From NCBI RefSeq assembly GCF_900108315.1, contig NZ_FNVB01000010.1, positions 124,001 through 188,000 of the forward strand: a stretch of DNA of 64,000 nt. The letters run 5' to 3'. Both the position numbers and the translations under genes were made by a program. The first letter of the stretch is position 1. The number at the start of each line of letters is the position of its first letter. Below, one piece after another: positions 24,659 to 32,978 of this stretch. This DNA comes from Saccharopolyspora kobensis (GTDB taxonomy: Bacteria; Actinomycetota; Actinomycetes; Mycobacteriales; Pseudonocardiaceae). A model generated the notes under the pieces. The model saw only the letters and a list, made by a program, of their open reading frames with translations. It made no database searches and was not told the DNA's origin.

Positions 24659-24973
24659 ATGCGTTCTGCCAAGCGCGTCATCGCTGCCACCGCCCTGGGT
24701 CTGCCGCTGCTGTTCGGTGCTCCGGCCATGGCATTCGCCGACGGTCACCACGGCGACGGCAAGCCCTGCCACTCGAAGAAGTGCCACGGCGATGTCCAGG
24801 AGCAGGAGCAGGAGCAGGAAGCCAGCACCGAGCAGGAGAACACCAACTACTCCCCGATCTACCAGTTCCAGGTCGGTAGCAAGGGCGAGCAGAACGCGGT
24901 GAACTGGGTCGACCAGAGCAACGAGAGCTCCACCGAGCAGAACGCCGGCCAGTACGCGGAAGACGAGGACTGA
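24659..24973 (+). CDS. small secreted Gln/Asn-rich protein (pair member A)
   Basis: A 104-residue protein with a signal peptide (about 1-27), a His/Lys/Cys stretch (residues 29-43 with C37 and C42), an EQ-repeat (QEQEQEQE, 47-54), then NYSPIYQFQ and the block GEQNAVNWVDQSNE (76-89), TEQN and an acidic end. Its paralogue at 25163-25459 keeps the second half. Regular Q/N spacing suggests a beta-stacking, amyloid-like or rodlin/curlin-like role, which is inference. The ATG at 24659 is 8 nt after AAGGGA. Confidence 0.78.
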   Translation: MRSAKRVIAATALGLPLLFGAPAMAFADGHHGDGKPCHSKKCHGDVQEQEQEQEASTEQENTNYSPIYQFQVGSKGEQNAVNWVDQSNESSTEQNAGQYAEDED

Positions 24974-25014
24974 GGTCGCCACTGACCGCCACTGAGTCAG
25001 CACAGTGGTAATGA

Positions 25015-25052
25015 CTGCTTGGCCCGGCGAAACTGATCGCCGGGCCAAGCAG
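25015..25052. terminator. 16-bp-stem hairpin between convergent paralogues
   Basis: CTGCTTGGCCCGGCGA (25015-25030) pairs perfectly with 25037-25052 around a 6-nt loop. It lies between the convergent Gln/Asn-rich genes and should terminate both. Confidence 0.75.
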
Positions 25053-25162
25053 TTCGCGTGCTGAGCGCCTCTCACCGCGGTGGATGACCGGACCGGCCGG
25101 TGGCCGCGACCGGAACCGCCGCGCAGCACGAGCCGGTGAGACTCATCCAGCCGAGCCGCGAA

Positions 25163-25459
25163 TCAGGATTCGTCCTGGATCGCGGCTTCGTTCTGCTCCG
25201 TGTCGTTCTCGTTGCTCTGGTCGACCCAGTTCACCGCGTTCTGCTCGCCCTTGCCGTTGTTGATCTGGGTGATCGGCGAGACGTTGATGTTGTTCTGCAC
25301 CGTGTGGTTCTGCGTCTCCTGCGACTGCAGCTGCTTCAGGATTTCCGACGCCTTCGGCGGCCGGGCCTTGCCTTCAGCGGCCAGCGCCGGGCTCGCGACA
25401 CCCAGCAGCAGTGGCAGCCCCAGAACCGCTGCGGTGACCACGCGCTTAGCAGTACGCAT
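25163..25459 (-). CDS. small secreted Gln/Asn-rich protein (pair member B)
   Basis: A 98-residue paralogue of the gene at 24659, convergent with it. The signal peptide (MRTAKRV..., ending ALA-A near residue 28) is followed by a helical Lys/Gln segment (KASEILKQLQSQETQ), then NINVSPITQINNGK, the shared block GEQNAVNWVDQSNE (71-84) and TEQN. It lacks the cysteines and the EQ repeat of the partner. The ATG at 25459 follows AAGGGA. Two different N-terminal halves on a common C-terminal half suggest that the two proteins co-assemble. Confidence 0.78.
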   Translation of the reverse strand: MRTAKRVVTAAVLGLPLLLGVASPALAAEGKARPPKASEILKQLQSQETQNHTVQNNINVSPITQINNGKGEQNAVNWVDQSNENDTEQNEAAIQDES

Positions 25460-25733
25460 CAATTGATTCCCTTCATTGCACTTCCGAATCACCGGGATGG
25501 CATCGGCAGGAATATGCCAATGGAATTCCGGTCGCCCCCACTCGGTCGACGGGCAGCAGAAACCTATCGGGAAGTGCGGACTCCGCCCCGGCAGCGACAC
25601 CGGTGATCACTCCAAGCGGTGACTCGACGCGGGCACGACGAAGCCCGCTGGTCCGGCACGACCGCGCCGGGCCAACGGGCTTCAGAGCCGACTGGGGCGG
25701 AATTGGGAGCGCCCCGGGTAAAGCGGGCAGAAC

Positions 25734-26240
25734 TCAGTAGTTCAGGCGGAACACCGCGTTGGGGGTGTCCTGCGAGTCGTACGGGCGAACGCCGAGCACC
25801 AGCTGGGTGCTGCGGTACTCGTCAGAGCTCGCGACGACCGCCAGGTGCGGGGTCGACGCCGGCGTGATGACGAAGCCGTCCCAGCGGTGGCTGAGGCTCC
25901 ACCGCTGAGCCTCGTCCCACTTGTTGCAGGGCGCGGTGAAGACCGGAGCGTTGGGCTCCAGCAGGCTCTCCGCGCACTGGTTGGAGGCCATGTTGCGAAT
26001 GGTGACCGTGCCGTCCTCCTGCCGTTCGACGTTCCACTGGGCGCGGTCGCCCAGCATGTGGATCGGCTGCTTCGTGCTTTCGACAGCCGGGCCAGAGGAC
26101 TGGACCCAGTGCGCCCCGTTGGCGACGTTCGTGATTTCCGTGGAGTAACCCCACTCGGCTTGCGCCGAGGCGGGCATAGCCGGAGCCATCGCGAGCGTAG
26201 CCATGGCACCAAGAGCACCCAGCATCCAGCGAGCGCGCAT
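25734..26240 (-). CDS. secreted beta-trefoil (ricin-B-like) protein
   Basis: A 168-residue protein with a signal peptide (about 1-30, ending ASAQA). The mature part of about 138 residues fits one ricin-B-type trefoil: repeats with Gln-x-Trp-like signatures (AQWNVERQEDG; QRWSLSHRW) and CAESLL/APCNKWDEAQRW with a probable disulfide. Such domains usually bind carbohydrate. The ATG at 26240 is 5 nt after GGAGG. No enzymatic domain is attached. Confidence 0.75.
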   Translation of the reverse strand: MRARWMLGALGAMATLAMAPAMPASAQAEWGYSTEITNVANGAHWVQSSGPAVESTKQPIHMLGDRAQWNVERQEDGTVTIRNMASNQCAESLLEPNAPVFTAPCNKWDEAQRWSLSHRWDGFVITPASTPHLAVVASSDEYRSTQLVLGVRPYDSQDTPNAVFRLNY

Positions 26241-26475
26241 CATAACCTCCATGCAAGGAAATTTCGGGTGTGGACGGCGTTTTCGGACGTCCGGTTAGAT
26301 CTCTACCAGCGCCGTCGGGAAATCTCGCATCGAGTCATCACAACGGGTGGTTGCCAGCGGCGATCGGTAACGACGCGGTGATCGAATCGGATAACAGTCC
26401 CCAGTGGACTTTCCCAATCGTGTTACCGCACAACGAGAATGTGACTCTCATTCACGGAAGGTGCGAGTCCGCGGA

Positions 26476-26841
26476 TCAGAGATCGGGCAGCGGATCCGGC
26501 GGGAAGTCCCGGGGCGAGGTGAGCTCCGAATCCGCGGCGTTGACCACCGCGACGTACTCCTCGTCGATCTCGTAGTCGATGCCGTCGATCCGGAAGCAGG
26601 GCGAGGGCAGCATCTCCACCGGCCCGAGCACGGTGCCGCGCGGCAACCGCGCGAGGACCGACTTCGGCCGCTTCCTGGACCAGAAGCCCGTCGAGAGCAC
26701 GGTGATCGCCTTGCGGCTCACCACGACCAGCACGCTCGGCTGCACGCTCATCAGGACGTCGGCGGGCAGCACGTAGCGGATCTCGTCGTCCTCGTCGAGG
26801 AACGTCCGGATCCGCTTGCGCACGGCCTCGGGGACGGGCAT
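26476..26841 (-). CDS. conserved hypothetical protein
   Basis: A 121-residue soluble protein. It starts MPVPEAVRKRIRTFLDEDDEIRYV and has alternating beta strands (SVLVVVSRKAITVLS, YEIDEEYVAVVN), resembling small actinobacterial PH-like proteins that read phospholipids, but this is tentative. The last 20 residues are Pro/Asp-rich. It lies 74 bp before the end of the kinase gene and reads in the same direction, so it may be the last gene of that operon. Confidence 0.65.
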   Translation of the reverse strand: MPVPEAVRKRIRTFLDEDDEIRYVLPADVLMSVQPSVLVVVSRKAITVLSTGFWSRKRPKSVLARLPRGTVLGPVEMLPSPCFRIDGIDYEIDEEYVAVVNAADSELTSPRDFPPDPLPDL

Positions 26842-26915
26842 GGCGTGACAGTACCAACCCCGGACGACGGCGAAGCCGCGTTCGGCGCGATCCAGGCCGC
26901 ACCGAGGCAGCCCGC

Positions 26916-28049
26916 CTACCGGGCCGAGAGCGGGAGGCGGACTTCGAAGCAGCAGCCGCCCGGAACGTTGCGGACCGACACCGTTCCGCTGTGCGCGTGC
27001 ACGAGGCCCTGCACGATGGCCAGGCCGAGGCCGCCACCGCTGCTGCCGAACGTCCGCTCGTCCTCGCCCCGCCAGCCCATGTCGAACACCGAGTCGAGGT
27101 CGGCTTCCGGGATCCCGCCGCACTCGTCGCTGACCGAGACCGCGGCCCAGCCGGCGGTCGCGCGGACGTCGACCGTCACCGCCGAGCCTTCCGGCGCGTA
27201 CCGGATCGCGTTGCCCAGCAGGTTGTTGAACACCCGGGTGATGGCCCGGTCGTCGACGTCGACCACGACCGGTTCGATCGTCCTGGCCCGCAGGCCGATC
27301 CCGCGCTCACCGGCCACCACTCCGAGCGCCGCCACCTCGTCGCTGAGCAGGTCGTCCAGCGCCACCTGCCGCGGGCTCAGGTTCAGCACGCCGGACTGGA
27401 TCCGGGAGAGCTCGAACAGGTCGTCCACCATCCCGGAGAGGATCTCGGTGTCGGCGCGGATCTTCCCGCAGTAGTCCCGGAGATCGTCCACGACGCCGTC
27501 CTCAATGGACTCGGTGAGGGCGCGCAGCCGGGCCAGCGGGCTGCGCAGGTCGTGCGAGATCCACGCGACCAGCCGACGCCGGGACGCGTCGAGCGCCTGC
27601 TCGCGGCGGCGGGATTCGGCCTCGCGCCGCCGCGACTCGGCGAGCTTGTCGCTGGTGATCCAGAGCTCGCGGGCCAGCTCGGCGAACTCGGCGCTCGGCA
27701 GGTCCTCCGGTTGCCGGAACCGCTGCTGCAGGCCGAGCGAGCGGGTGGCGTCGGCCAGCTGGCGGCTGCCGTTCATCACCGACCGGCCGAGCAGCAGCCC
27801 GATCCCGACGGCCACCACCCCGGCGATCAGCACGACCGCGAGGACCACCCCGGCGGGCAGCTCCGCCGAGCGCTCCAGGAGCACCGCGGTGACGGTGCTG
27901 GTGTTGATCGCGCCGACGGTGATGATGATGACCGCCACCAGCGAATAGCCCACCGGGTAGTCGCGGAGCAGCCGCAGGACGACCAGGCCGATGAGTCCGA
28001 CGCCGAGCGATTCGCACACCGCGATCAGTGCGATCAGCGCCAGGTTCAT
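26916..28049 (-). CDS. sensor histidine kinase
   Basis: A 377-residue kinase with two N-terminal hydrophobic hairpins (about 5-30 and 35-55, then 65-88), a HAMP-like/coiled region, the H-box with H166 (ISHDLRSPL), an N-box (VFNNLLGNAIRYAPEG) and G-boxes (DECGGIPE, GGGLGLAIVQGLV). There is little extracytoplasmic sequence, so it is probably an intramembrane-sensing kinase. The ATG overlaps the stop of the response regulator (ATGA). Confidence 0.92.
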   Translation of the reverse strand: MNLALIALIAVCESLGVGLIGLVVLRLLRDYPVGYSLVAVIIITVGAINTSTVTAVLLERSAELPAGVVLAVVLIAGVVAVGIGLLLGRSVMNGSRQLADATRSLGLQQRFRQPEDLPSAEFAELARELWITSDKLAESRRREAESRRREQALDASRRRLVAWISHDLRSPLARLRALTESIEDGVVDDLRDYCGKIRADTEILSGMVDDLFELSRIQSGVLNLSPRQVALDDLLSDEVAALGVVAGERGIGLRARTIEPVVVDVDDRAITRVFNNLLGNAIRYAPEGSAVTVDVRATAGWAAVSVSDECGGIPEADLDSVFDMGWRGEDERTFGSSGGGLGLAIVQGLVHAHSGTVSVRNVPGGCCFEVRLPLSAR

Positions 28050-28801
28050 CGTCCGCCGGCCCCGGCACCGGGGAGGTCGAACCGGTAGCCGACGCCCCAC
28101 ACCGTCTTCAGCAGCGCCGGGCGGGACGGGTCGTCCTCGATCTTCTCCCGCAGCCGCCGGACGTGCACCGTCACGGTGGAGGCATCGCCGAAGTCGTGCG
28201 ACCAGACCTCGCGCATCAGCTCGTCGCGGCGCACCACGCGGCCCGCGTTGCGGAGCAGGAACGCCAGCAGCTCGAATTCCTTGACCGTCATGCCCAGCTC
28301 GCGGCCGGCCTTGCTGACCACGCGTGCCGTGCGGTCCACCACCAGGTCTCCGGCGCGGAGCACCTCATCGGCCGGCGCCGGTGGCACGGCGGCCGTGCGG
28401 CGCAGCACGGACCGGACCCGCAGCACCAGCTCGCGCGGGCTGAACGGTTTGGCGAGGTAGTCGTCGGCGCCGGATTCCAGGCCGCGCAGCCGGTGCTCCT
28501 CCTCGCCCAGCGAGGTCAGCATGATGACCGGGACCTGGCTGGAGGTGCGCAGCTCGCGCAGGACCTCGATGCCGTCGAGACCCGGCAGCATCACGTCGAG
28601 CACGACCAGGTCCGGCGCCATCTGCCGCGCCAGTTCCAGGCCCATCGCGCCGTCCGAGGCGTGCACCGGCGTGCAACCCGCCCGGTTCAGGTAGCCCGTG
28701 ACCACCTGGGCGACCGTGAGATCGTCCTCCACGACCAGGATCCTCGGTGCGCCGGACCGCCCGTCGGTGCGGTGGTCCGGGGCGCGATCAGCCTGCGTCA
28801 T
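28046..28801 (-). CDS. OmpR-family response regulator
   Basis: A 251-residue regulator. The receiver has VVEDD, phospho-accepting D69 in LDVMLPGLDG and LAKPFSPREL. The DNA-binding winged helix has LGMTVKEFELLAFLLRN, STVTVHVRRLREKIE and TVWGVGYRF. It is coupled to the kinase gene downstream. The promoter should lie in the 110 bp between this gene and the arabinosyltransferase stop. Confidence 0.92.
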   Translation of the reverse strand: MTQADRAPDHRTDGRSGAPRILVVEDDLTVAQVVTGYLNRAGCTPVHASDGAMGLELARQMAPDLVVLDVMLPGLDGIEVLRELRTSSQVPVIMLTSLGEEEHRLRGLESGADDYLAKPFSPRELVLRVRSVLRRTAAVPPAPADEVLRAGDLVVDRTARVVSKAGRELGMTVKEFELLAFLLRNAGRVVRRDELMREVWSHDFGDASTVTVHVRRLREKIEDDPSRPALLKTVWGVGYRFDLPGAGAGGR

Positions 28802-28911
28802 CCTTCGAACCCGCTTCTCCCGGTCGACTTCGGCCACAGTATCCGGTCGGCCACGAGGCACGCAGGCAGTCGGGCGGCAGCGGCGCGGGAAGGACGACTG
28901 CCCGAAGAGGC

Positions 28912-31881
28912 TCAGCTGTCGACGTCGGGCTTCTGCACTCCGGCGTTGCGCGCGATGACCGGGTAGTCGTTGTCGGCCAGCGTCGGCAGCCGCGTCCAGC
29001 CCCACCTGGTCTCCTGCGAGACGGTCAGGTCGTAGCGGCCCACCGGGTGCTGGTAGCGGACCACGAACACGTTGCCCCACGGCAACCGCGGCGGGCCGCC
29101 GGGCAGTTCCGCGGCCAGCCGGGTCTGCGTCCACTCCCTGGTCGTCTGCATCCAGGCGCCGCCCCACTCCAGGTAGCTGATGTTGTCCAGCCACTCCGGC
29201 GGCAGCCCTTCGTCGGCGGTCAGCCGCACCGCCGGGGTGTCGGTGATGCCGTGGCGGATGCCGACCTGGTCGACGCAGGGCCACAGCGGCGCGTTGATGT
29301 GGTTGGCCAGCACCGCGCGGCCGCTGGTGAGCTCGGTGATCGGGCGGGATTCGGTCGTCTTCGGCTCCGCGACCGCCAGCCACGACCGCGCGCCGGTCAC
29401 CTGGTCGGTCGCGACGACCCGCACCGACTGCGCTCCCGCCGGGATCGGCGTCGCGAGCTGCTGCCACTCGCGCAGCGCGGACCGGCGCAGCTCCGGGTGC
29501 AGCTTCTGCACGACGACCCCGCCGGGAGCGGCGAACTCGACCTTCAGACCCTGGCCCGCGAGCAGCCCGGCCACCGGCACCGTCACGTGCGTGCCCTGGC
29601 CGGACAGCGGGTACCAGCCGGTGACCAGCTCGCCGACGCCCGGTGTCGTGCCGTCCGGGCGGTCGGTGTTCCAGATCGTCGTCGGCTCCGGCCACGGACC
29701 GGTCGGCAGCACGTTGCCGACCTGGAAGTCACCGGTGAGCTCCGGCTCGCTCGGCGCGCCGAGCCGCCCGGACGGCAGCTGCACGCGGACATCGCTGGCC
29801 AGGCCGCAGCCGTCGCCGAAGAGGGTTTGCACGCCGGAGCGCGCGATCGTCCAGCCCGGTGCCTGGCCGATCGGCGCGTAGCTGAACAGCGCGATCATCA
29901 GCAGCACCGAGCCGACCGACGCAGCGCCCAGCACCGCGCGGTCCGGGCCCAGGCGCACCGGACGGCCATGGCGGCGACGCCACTTCGCCCAGCCGAACGC
30001 CACCACCGCGACTCCGGTCCACAGCAGCGGATTTCGCAGGTAGAGCGGGCCGAAGTGCGGTTCGAGGTTGTTGGTCTGCGAATCCCGGTTGAGGTGTTCG
30101 CCGAAGCGCTGCCCGGCGTCGGAGAACGGGATCCACCAGTTGTCCCCGGCGAAGCTCAGCGACACCGCGCCGATGATCAGCAGCAGGCTCGCGCCCACGA
30201 CCACCGGTCCGGCGCGGCGCGGCAGCGGCGAGCGCAGCAGCGCCGCCGCCAGCAGCACCGTCGGCGCGGCGGCCACCGCGTGGAAGTGGCTGACCCACTT
30301 CGTCGGGCTGAACGCGATCAGCACCAGCGCGATCGCGGTGGTGATCGCGCTGGTGAGCAGCAGTCGGCGGATCGGGTCCCGGCCCATCCCGCCGCGACCA
30401 CTGGCCAGCGCCACGACGGCGACGATCGCCAGCGTCAGCAGCACCGGCAGCCGGCGCGCCCAGCCGGCCGTGTTGAGCATCGTCTTGTAGTGCTCGAACT
30501 CCTCGTACCAGGGGAAGGACAGGTAGTACCAGCGGTGGACGTCGGTCGCTTCGAGGACGTCGCCCAGGGTCGCGTCGGCGAAACCCACCGGCACCACGAC
30601 GGTCGCCGACGCCGCCGCCAGCAGCACCGCCGCGATGCGCCCCGACCAGGGCTGGCGGCGCAGCCAGCGCAGCAGCCACGGCAGGCACAGCACCAGCGGC
30701 GCGGCCGCGACCAGGCCGGAGGGCGAGACCGTCATGGCCAGCGCCGCGAACACCGTCGCCACCGCCAGCGCGCCGATCGAGTGCCGCAGGTTCGCGGCCT
30801 CGGCGAACAGCAGCGCCGCCGCCGCGAAGACCACGATCAGCGGCTCCGGGCGCAGCGACATGCCGTAGGAGAGGAACCAGACCAGGTGCGCGACCAGCAG
30901 CGCCCAGGGCACCGCGCGCAGGTGCGCGGCGCGGCCGAGCAGCGTGGCGAGGACGATGCGCAGCAGCACCCAGGTCACGATCCCGCAGAACATCGGGACC
31001 AGGCGCATCCACCAGAGCGACCAGCCGCCGAGCTCGCCCCACCACTGCAGCAGGTACTGGCTGGCCACGAACGGGTTCTCCGTCGTGTTGAACATGTAGA
31101 CGAAGTTGCCGAGGTAACCGGATTCGCTCGCGTTGCGAGCCATCATCAGGTACCAGCCGTCGTCCATGTTGACCGGCCCGAGCAGCACCCACGCCGCGGC
31201 GACCAGCACCAGCACCGCATCGGCTGCGGCGAAGCGGGGGATCGTCAGGCCGCGCATCGACTGCCCGCCGCGCCACCGCCGCCAGGCCAGCACCAGCAGC
31301 GCGATCAGGCACGCCGCGTGCGCCAGCAGGAGCGCGATCTTCAGCGCGGTGGGCGAGGATTCGTAGCGCGCATCGGTGTGCAGCGTGACTTCGAGGCCGT
31401 CGGTCGAACCGGTGGTGGACAGCTCGGAGACCTGCGGTGGCAGCAGGTCCGGCCGGGACACCAGGAGCGCGCCGTCCCGGGAGACGCGGAGGCCGTCGGC
31501 GTCGGCGACCACCTGGTACTCGCACGCCGCGCGCAGCGGATCGGCGAGGATCTCGCTGCCGTCGACCAGGAAGCGCGCTCGCCCCGCATCGGCGGTCACT
31601 TCCAGGCCGGGATTGTCCGGCGAGTGCGTGCGCAGCGCCGCTCCCGCGCTGGTGCGCAGCGTTTCGCACGGGATCGTGGCGGTGAAGTCCAGCGGCCGGT
31701 ACGGCGAGAGCGGCAGCACCGTCGACGGTGCCGGGTCACCGGCGCGCGGCCAGGTGACCAGCGGTGCGTCGGCCTTCACCGGCGCGAGCACGGCAAGCAC
31801 TCCGAGCAGGAGCGTCAACCCGGCCAGCGCGGCCAGCAGACCGTTGCCGCGCTGACCGCGGTCGTGCGGATTCGACGGCAC
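28912..31881 (-). CDS. EmbC-type arabinosyltransferase
   Basis: A 989-residue polytopic membrane glycosyltransferase (GT-C fold) that extends the arabinan of arabinogalactan using decaprenyl-phosphoarabinose. It shows an N-terminal TM and a soluble domain (about 35-180), the catalytic DD motif D240-D241 in NMDDGWY, about a dozen further TM segments (about 185-640), and a large C-terminal carbohydrate-binding domain ending in PDVDS. The length is slightly below that of mycobacterial EmbA/B/C. It is the only copy in the window. It implies an arabinogalactan wall. Ethambutol targets this family in mycobacteria. Confidence 0.93.
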   Translation of the reverse strand: MPSNPHDRGQRGNGLLAALAGLTLLLGVLAVLAPVKADAPLVTWPRAGDPAPSTVLPLSPYRPLDFTATIPCETLRTSAGAALRTHSPDNPGLEVTADAGRARFLVDGSEILADPLRAACEYQVVADADGLRVSRDGALLVSRPDLLPPQVSELSTTGSTDGLEVTLHTDARYESSPTALKIALLLAHAACLIALLVLAWRRWRGGQSMRGLTIPRFAAADAVLVLVAAAWVLLGPVNMDDGWYLMMARNASESGYLGNFVYMFNTTENPFVASQYLLQWWGELGGWSLWWMRLVPMFCGIVTWVLLRIVLATLLGRAAHLRAVPWALLVAHLVWFLSYGMSLRPEPLIVVFAAAALLFAEAANLRHSIGALAVATVFAALAMTVSPSGLVAAAPLVLCLPWLLRWLRRQPWSGRIAAVLLAAASATVVVPVGFADATLGDVLEATDVHRWYYLSFPWYEEFEHYKTMLNTAGWARRLPVLLTLAIVAVVALASGRGGMGRDPIRRLLLTSAITTAIALVLIAFSPTKWVSHFHAVAAAPTVLLAAALLRSPLPRRAGPVVVGASLLLIIGAVSLSFAGDNWWIPFSDAGQRFGEHLNRDSQTNNLEPHFGPLYLRNPLLWTGVAVVAFGWAKWRRRHGRPVRLGPDRAVLGAASVGSVLLMIALFSYAPIGQAPGWTIARSGVQTLFGDGCGLASDVRVQLPSGRLGAPSEPELTGDFQVGNVLPTGPWPEPTTIWNTDRPDGTTPGVGELVTGWYPLSGQGTHVTVPVAGLLAGQGLKVEFAAPGGVVVQKLHPELRRSALREWQQLATPIPAGAQSVRVVATDQVTGARSWLAVAEPKTTESRPITELTSGRAVLANHINAPLWPCVDQVGIRHGITDTPAVRLTADEGLPPEWLDNISYLEWGGAWMQTTREWTQTRLAAELPGGPPRLPWGNVFVVRYQHPVGRYDLTVSQETRWGWTRLPTLADNDYPVIARNAGVQKPDVDS

Positions 31882-32340
31882 GCCGCTGCCTCATTCTGGT
31901 GTTCCGGGGAAACGGGAGGAGTTCACCGACCGTTCTCGCGGTCGCGATTCCCCCGTGCCCCGCCTGCGGAAGATCGGGACCTCGGCGAGTCTACGCCGAA
32001 AACCGGTGCGGTGTCCGCGATTTCGGGACCGCCCGCTCCGCACTGCCCGAGTTGGACGGCATTCGGCGAGACCGGAGCCGCCCACCACGCACTTCTCCGG
32101 TGTCCGACCTGCCCCGCGGCCGATCGGGCGCTCCGCCGTTCTGCCACGACCACGGTGGCACGCGCGGCGGAGCGAAAGCGGTTCACCGGTGCGGGTTTTG
32201 CCCGAACGCCCGCCCGACGTGCCCCTCCGGCACCGCTGGCGAGGCGGCGAAACGGCCGCGGGCAGTGCGCGGCCGATCGGCGACCACGAATGGAAAAACC
32301 CTCGTCGGCGTTGAACGTCGACGAGGGTTCCCGAAGCTGG
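31882..32340. other. 459-bp intergenic region
   Basis: There is no supported gene. It contains the terminator of tRNA-Val (32297-32329) and presumably the promoter of the arabinosyltransferase. Frames running through it end in the tRNA and give the widely seen false peptide GIEPVTPTVSR. Confidence 0.6.
32297..32329 (-). terminator. intrinsic terminator of tRNA-Val
   Basis: An 11-bp stem AACCCTCGTCG/CGACGAGGGTT, extended by a G-U pair and three more pairs to a 3-nt loop, is followed on the minus strand by TTTTT. It begins 12 bp downstream of the tRNA 3' end. Confidence 0.8.
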
Positions 32341-32412
<72 letters not shown>

Positions 32413-32482
32413 GGGGCGGTGTTGACCGCGTGCCGTAGAGCTTAGCGGAGCCCGGATCGCGGCTTCGCACCACCCCGGGCAA

Positions 32483-32791
32483 TCACGGCGCGCAGCTGCT
32501 CCCCGGCGCCGGGAGCAGGAATCGCTGCGCCGCCCAGCGGCCACCGCCGAGTTCCCGGAAGCCGTCCACGACGTTGGGCAGCGCCTCGACCTGCTCGCCC
32601 TGCCGCAGGGTGCCGACCTTGCCGTCCGCGGCGTTGGGCCCGGAGCGGACGTTGAGCACGTCGGCGGCGACGTGGAAGGCGCAGGGCTCGGCGGCTTCGG
32701 GGGCGCTACCGGCCTGGTTCGCGCTCATCAAGTAGATCGCGCCGATCGCACCGGCACCGACGAGCAGCAGTGAGCGGGGCACGAAGAACAC
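32483..32791 (-). CDS. small membrane-anchored SH3b-domain protein
   Basis: A 102-residue protein. The N-terminal hydrophobic segment (about 5-25) is a signal anchor. A bacterial SH3 domain follows (VAADVLNVRSGPNAADGKVGTL, about 42-63, then QGEQVEALP and GGRWAAQRFLLP). SH3b domains bind peptidoglycan or peptides at the cell wall. The GTG at 32791 follows CAGGAGG. Two cysteines (C37 and near the end) may pair. Confidence 0.82.
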   Translation of the reverse strand: MFFVPRSLLLVGAGAIGAIYLMSANQAGSAPEAAEPCAFHVAADVLNVRSGPNAADGKVGTLRQGEQVEALPNVVDGFRELGGGRWAAQRFLLPAPGSSCAP

Positions 32792-32930
32792 GGCAAACCT
32801 CCTGGTCGGGCACTACGCCCCCAGCTTCAGCGCCGACCAGGCCCGGCGGTACCCGGAGCACCCCTCAGCACGCCCCGTTCAACAGCCCGTGTGTCACCCG
32901 TGCGCAGGCAGTAGTCCCGGCGGAAAGCGA

Positions 32931-32960
32931 GAACGCCGCCCCCTGGTGGGAGCGGCGTTC
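32931..32960. terminator. terminator of icd
   Basis: GAACGCCGC and GCGGCGTTC form a 9-bp stem extended by CCC/GGG after a mismatch, with loop TGGT. It lies 19 bp beyond the icd stop codon. Confidence 0.6.
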
Positions 32961-32978
32961 GCGTGAGCTGCCGAAGGA

